NCBI GenBank assembly: GCA_025210345.1
Contig: JAOARX010000032.1
Span: 62,001-126,000, forward strand
Length of the DNA: 64,000 nt
Direction: 5' to 3'
From: Pelagimonas sp.
Lineage (GTDB): Bacteria; Pseudomonadota; Alphaproteobacteria; Rhodobacterales; Rhodobacteraceae
Positions within the stretch are counted from its first letter, which is position 1. Each line of letters opens with the position of its first letter. Below the pieces are notes generated by a model, which saw nothing but the letters and a program-made list of their open reading frames with translations, searched no databases and was not told the origin of the DNA. The position numbers were made by a program, and so were the translations under genes. Shown one piece after another: positions 61,100 to 64,000 of the stretch.

Positions 61100-62347
61100 A
61101 TGAGCGCCCCCCCTCTCTCAAAGGCCACCGCCGCCGCGCCTCCTGCCGCCGCCCCCGCCACCGGGGAGACCACCACCGGGGCCACCGCTCCTGCCGTGTC
61201 AGATCCGGCTTCCGCAACGACACCTCAGATGGCACCGGCCCCCTGGCCCTATTGCGCGCTTCATGCGCATCCGGGGTTTCAGCGCGTCTGGCGCGACCAC
61301 TTTGGCCGGGCGCAGGCCCGCCACCTCACGCTAAGGGGGGCGGATCTTGACCTGCCCTGCCTGATCACCCGCAGCCGCCGGGTGCTGGAACTGGGCGAGC
61401 GCTTTGTCATCGCGCCCGAAGACGCCGCCTTTGTCCACGACCGCCGCAAGCGGCTTTTGCCCCTGCGCCAATTGTCTCCCGCCATATCGCTTGAGGCCGG
61501 AAACCTGCGCGGCGGCGGGGCGATCACCCCGGAAAATGTCACGGCACTGGCGCTGGCCTTGCGGGCTGCGCGCGGCTGGGACTACGCGCAATTTCCGGTT
61601 CCACAAGACAGCTGCGCCCCCCTGATGCGCGTGCTTGCGGCCCAAGGATTGCGCCCCATCGCGCGCGCCACCGGGCGGGTGTTCAAAGCGCATCTGGATT
61701 TTGCCGACTGGGAGGATCTCTTGTCCCGGCGCTCGCGCAATTTTCGCAAGAACATCAAACGCATGGATCAGGCGCTTGCCGGGGCGCAGGCGCAGATCGA
61801 CATCTGGCAAGGCGCGGATCTGACACAGGGCTTTGCACTGTTCGAAGCCTGCGCCACCCAAAGCTGGAAGGCCCGCAGCGATGCCGCTGACGTGACAACC
61901 CAAGGGGTCAACCTGCCCCTGACCGCGCGGCAGATCGCCTTTCATCAGGCGCTGGATCAGCAAGAGGGGCTGGACATCATCATCGCCACCCTGCGCGATC
62001 AGGGGCGGTGTGTCGGGGCGATGATGTGGGCCATCTGTGACGGTTGGATGACCGGAACCCTGACCTATTTCGACCCGGCGGGCGGGCACCTGTCCCCTGG
62101 GCACGCGCTGATGCGGATGTCCCTGCAATGGGCCCATGCGCGCGGGCTGCGACAGGTCGATTTCAACGCCACGGGCACCTGGCTTGATGCCTACACAAAC
62201 ACGCAAAGCCCCTTTTCAACGCTGATCCTCACCCCGCCTGGCCTTTGGGGCAAGGCCCTGCACCGCCTGGCCCGGCGCAGCGGTCAGGGGGTGACAGACC
62301 TTCAGGGGGCAAACGCACCGGGGGCACGTAATGTCCCCCAAGTCTGA
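61100..62347 (+). CDS. GNAT/FemAB-like acyltransferase (CelD type), first of three
   Basis: A 415-residue protein. About 45 Ala/Pro/Thr-rich residues at the N-terminus are likely disordered. The acyltransferase core has RSRNFRKNIKRMDQALAG (about 210-227) and CVGAMMWAICDGWMTGTLTYFDPAGGHLSPGHALMRMSLQWAHARGLRQVDFNATG, the second GNAT half of the CelD/FemAB group. It is a likely polymer-decorating enzyme with an acyl-CoA or aminoacyl donor. It starts 10 bases after the sugar transferase gene. Confidence 0.78.
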   Translation: MSAPPLSKATAAAPPAAAPATGETTTGATAPAVSDPASATTPQMAPAPWPYCALHAHPGFQRVWRDHFGRAQARHLTLRGADLDLPCLITRSRRVLELGERFVIAPEDAAFVHDRRKRLLPLRQLSPAISLEAGNLRGGGAITPENVTALALALRAARGWDYAQFPVPQDSCAPLMRVLAAQGLRPIARATGRVFKAHLDFADWEDLLSRRSRNFRKNIKRMDQALAGAQAQIDIWQGADLTQGFALFEACATQSWKARSDAADVTTQGVNLPLTARQIAFHQALDQQEGLDIIIATLRDQGRCVGAMMWAICDGWMTGTLTYFDPAGGHLSPGHALMRMSLQWAHARGLRQVDFNATGTWLDAYTNTQSPFSTLILTPPGLWGKALHRLARRSGQGVTDLQGANAPGARNVPQV

Positions 62348-63542
62348 TCTTTTCCCGGCTGCGGCCCCGCCCGCCCCGCCCCCCAAGGCCGCCGTCCCCC
62401 TGTCCGAATGCCTGAAACACGAAACCGCCGCGCAAGAGGATGACCGGGATGGGTTCTTTGCCAGCCCGGGTTTTCTGCGTGCCTTTGAACAGGTGTTCGG
62501 GGATCGCGCCACCGTGGAGGTACTGACGCTTACGGCGCCGCATGGCCCAGATGCGCGCCTGCCTGTCATGCGCTGCCGGGTCTGGCGGCGGCCCGGCCTT
62601 GCGCCGCGCTATGACTATCTGGCCAAAGATGCGCGCTATGTTCTTGGGCTTGGGCGCACCCCCTTTCCCCTGCGCCAGATCAGCCCGGTTCTGGGGCTTG
62701 GCGCAGCGCAACTACGCTTTAGCGCGCTTCGGGGCGCATTGGGGGGCGCTTTGGGGGATCCCACGCAGTTCTGGGCGCAGGCCGCCGCCGAGCTGCGCCG
62801 CCAACCTGGCTGGGACATCGGGGTCTTCCCCCTGCCCGAGGACGAAATCGCCACCGCCGCGCAGGCCTTTGGCTCCCTGGGGTGCGCGGCCTTTGTGCGC
62901 CCGCTGAACCGGACCTATTTCACGCTTGAAACCCCCGCCCCCCTAGATCAGATCCTGGCGCGGCAAAGCGGCAAGTTCCGGCAAAACATCCGCCGCGCGC
63001 AGGCCCTTGCCGACAAAGAGCAGATCAAGATCAGCTGTCACCGCGGCGCGGCGGCCCGCACGCTTATGCCCCGGCTTGCGCAACTGGCCGATCTCAGCTG
63101 GAAGGCTCAGGGGCGCCAAACCGCGAACGCCCGTGGTCAAAGCGTTCTGGTGCCCTTTGCCGGTGAACAACAGAGGTTCTTTGACGCGCTGTCCAAGGCC
63201 CCGGGGCTGACACCGGTGATGACGCTGGCCGCCGGCGTGTCCCATGACGAAGCCGCCTGCCTGTCGTTTCGCCACGGTGGCACCCATGTTACATCGCTGA
63301 TTTTCCAGCGCCCCCGCAGCGGCGCGGCCTCATATGGGCGGCTGGTCATGCAGGCGCAGATCGACCATGCCATCCGCAGCGGCGCGCGCCGGATCGACTA
63401 TAATTCCAGCGCGCCCTGGGTGCGGCCCTATGCGGATACGCAAACCCGATATGACAATCTGCTGGTGATCCGCCCCGGCCTCAGGGGGGCCGTGCTGACG
63501 CGCCTTGCCCAGATGAAAGGGGGCGGAGCGCATGTCGCCTGA
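62331..63542 (+). CDS. GNAT/FemAB-like acyltransferase (CelD type), second of three
   Basis: A 403-residue paralogue of the preceding gene: disordered N-terminus, QSGKFRQNIRRAQALAD (about 218-234) and the closing GNAT half ending YGRLVMQAQIDHAIRSGARRIDYNSSAPWVRPYADTQTRYDNLLVIRPG. The matching C-terminal signature (R-x-D-(F/Y)-N-x-(T/S)) shows common descent. It overlaps the first paralogue by 17 bases. Differences suggest a separate donor or acceptor. Confidence 0.78.
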   Translation: MSPKSDLFPAAAPPAPPPKAAVPLSECLKHETAAQEDDRDGFFASPGFLRAFEQVFGDRATVEVLTLTAPHGPDARLPVMRCRVWRRPGLAPRYDYLAKDARYVLGLGRTPFPLRQISPVLGLGAAQLRFSALRGALGGALGDPTQFWAQAAAELRRQPGWDIGVFPLPEDEIATAAQAFGSLGCAAFVRPLNRTYFTLETPAPLDQILARQSGKFRQNIRRAQALADKEQIKISCHRGAAARTLMPRLAQLADLSWKAQGRQTANARGQSVLVPFAGEQQRFFDALSKAPGLTPVMTLAAGVSHDEAACLSFRHGGTHVTSLIFQRPRSGAASYGRLVMQAQIDHAIRSGARRIDYNSSAPWVRPYADTQTRYDNLLVIRPGLRGAVLTRLAQMKGGGAHVA

Positions 63543-64000
63543 CGCGCCTTTGGCCCGGCTGCAATGGGACAGCGCCCCGGCCATGACCGGCCCGCCTGCC
63601 CCCACCGCAGATCCCACCACCAGCGATCCGTGGCTGGCGCTTTGGCAACGGCATTTCGGCACGCCCGAGGATCTGAGCCTGCAAACCAACCGCACCCGCC
63701 TGCCCCTGACGCGCGAACAGCGCCGGGGCGCGCGGGTCTGGCGCAGCTTTACCAACGGCCATTCCCAGCGCAGCCTTGCCAACCCGCCACAGGGCCCTGA
63801 CGCCCTTGACCTGCTGACCCGGATCAAGGCGCAGCGCGGCTGGGATATGCTGCATCTTCAGGGGCTTCACCCCGATTGGGCCAGGGATCTGACCCAGGCC
63901 GCAGGGGTGCTGGGGCTGGTGGCCAAGGTCGAACACGAAGTCCAGCACCTGTTTACCGATCTGGGAGAGGCGCCGCAAAGCTATCTTGAACGGCTCAGCG
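63532..64000 (+). CDS. GNAT/FemAB-like acyltransferase, third of three, cut by window edge
   Basis: An ATG at 63532 overlaps the previous gene by 11 bases. The 156 visible residues show the same N-terminal order as its two neighbours: a Pro-rich lead, WLALWQRHFGTPEDLSLQTNR, RGWDMLHLQGLHPDWARDL and, at the edge, SYLERLS, the point where the KNIRR-type motif starts in the paralogues. The catalytic half lies outside the window. Confidence 0.72.
   Translation, partial: MSPDAPLARLQWDSAPAMTGPPAPTADPTTSDPWLALWQRHFGTPEDLSLQTNRTRLPLTREQRRGARVWRSFTNGHSQRSLANPPQGPDALDLLTRIKAQRGWDMLHLQGLHPDWARDLTQAAGVLGLVAKVEHEVQHLFTDLGEAPQSYLERLS

Overview
The window is GC-rich, densely packed chromosomal DNA of an alphaproteobacterium, most likely a marine Rhodobacteraceae (Roseobacter-type) species. 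This rests on the gene content: a DUF6314 gene next to purB, ccmABCDG beside a yajC-secD-secF block, many TRAP, TTT and ABC solute transporters, a dctPQM catabolic operon, and Rhodobacterales-style GC-rich intergenic palindromes. I saw no tRNA, rRNA, insertion sequence, phage gene or CRISPR array.

Layout. 1-13,000 is mostly housekeeping: a partial DUF6314 gene, purB, an isolated FliG-like gene, a lipid A-type acyltransferase, a DUF1223 protein, a possible small secreted peptide, the cytochrome c maturation genes ccmABCDG, a nitroreductase, and the Sec accessory genes yajC-secD-secF followed by a TSUP permease and an Mth938-type protein. 13,268-18,138 holds two membrane-bound hybrid histidine kinases with no stand-alone response regulator beside them. 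18,194-27,114 is a catabolic operon with a divergent RpiR-type regulator: an N-formylglutamate amidohydrolase-family enzyme, a TRAP transporter, a glutamine synthetase-like ligase, an aldehyde dehydrogenase and an iron-type alcohol dehydrogenase. Together these could import an amine or amino alcohol, protect it as a gamma-glutamyl amide, oxidise it and release the product.

27,323-29,977 is a three-gene ABC/His-rich periplasmic protein unit behind a Zur-like palindrome, probably zinc related. 30,056-32,269 pairs a LysR regulator of OxyR type that lacks the redox cysteines with nhaA. 32,342-37,554 is a polyamine-type ABC transporter operon (potDABC-like) with a divergent LysR gene. 37,535-44,752 is a tripartite tricarboxylate-type transporter (tctCBA plus an AbrB-type membrane protein) divergent from its two-component system tctDE and a further periplasmic binding protein.

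44,811 to the right edge is a large Wzx/Wzy-type exopolysaccharide locus: an ExoF-like export protein, a kinase-less chain-length (PCP) protein, two small membrane proteins, polymerase, flippase, four glycosyltransferases, a periplasmic glycosidase-like protein, a PIG-L deacetylase, the initiating sugar-phosphate transferase, an unusual SDR-aminotransferase fusion, and three tandem GNAT/FemAB-like acyltransferases, the last cut by the window edge.

The most interesting parts are the possible gamma-glutamylation pathway, the zinc-type unit, the cysteine-less OxyR homologue that keeps an OxyR-like operator, and the decoration module of the polysaccharide locus (fusion enzyme plus three acyltransferases). 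All functions are inferred from sequence patterns read by eye; no database search was possible.
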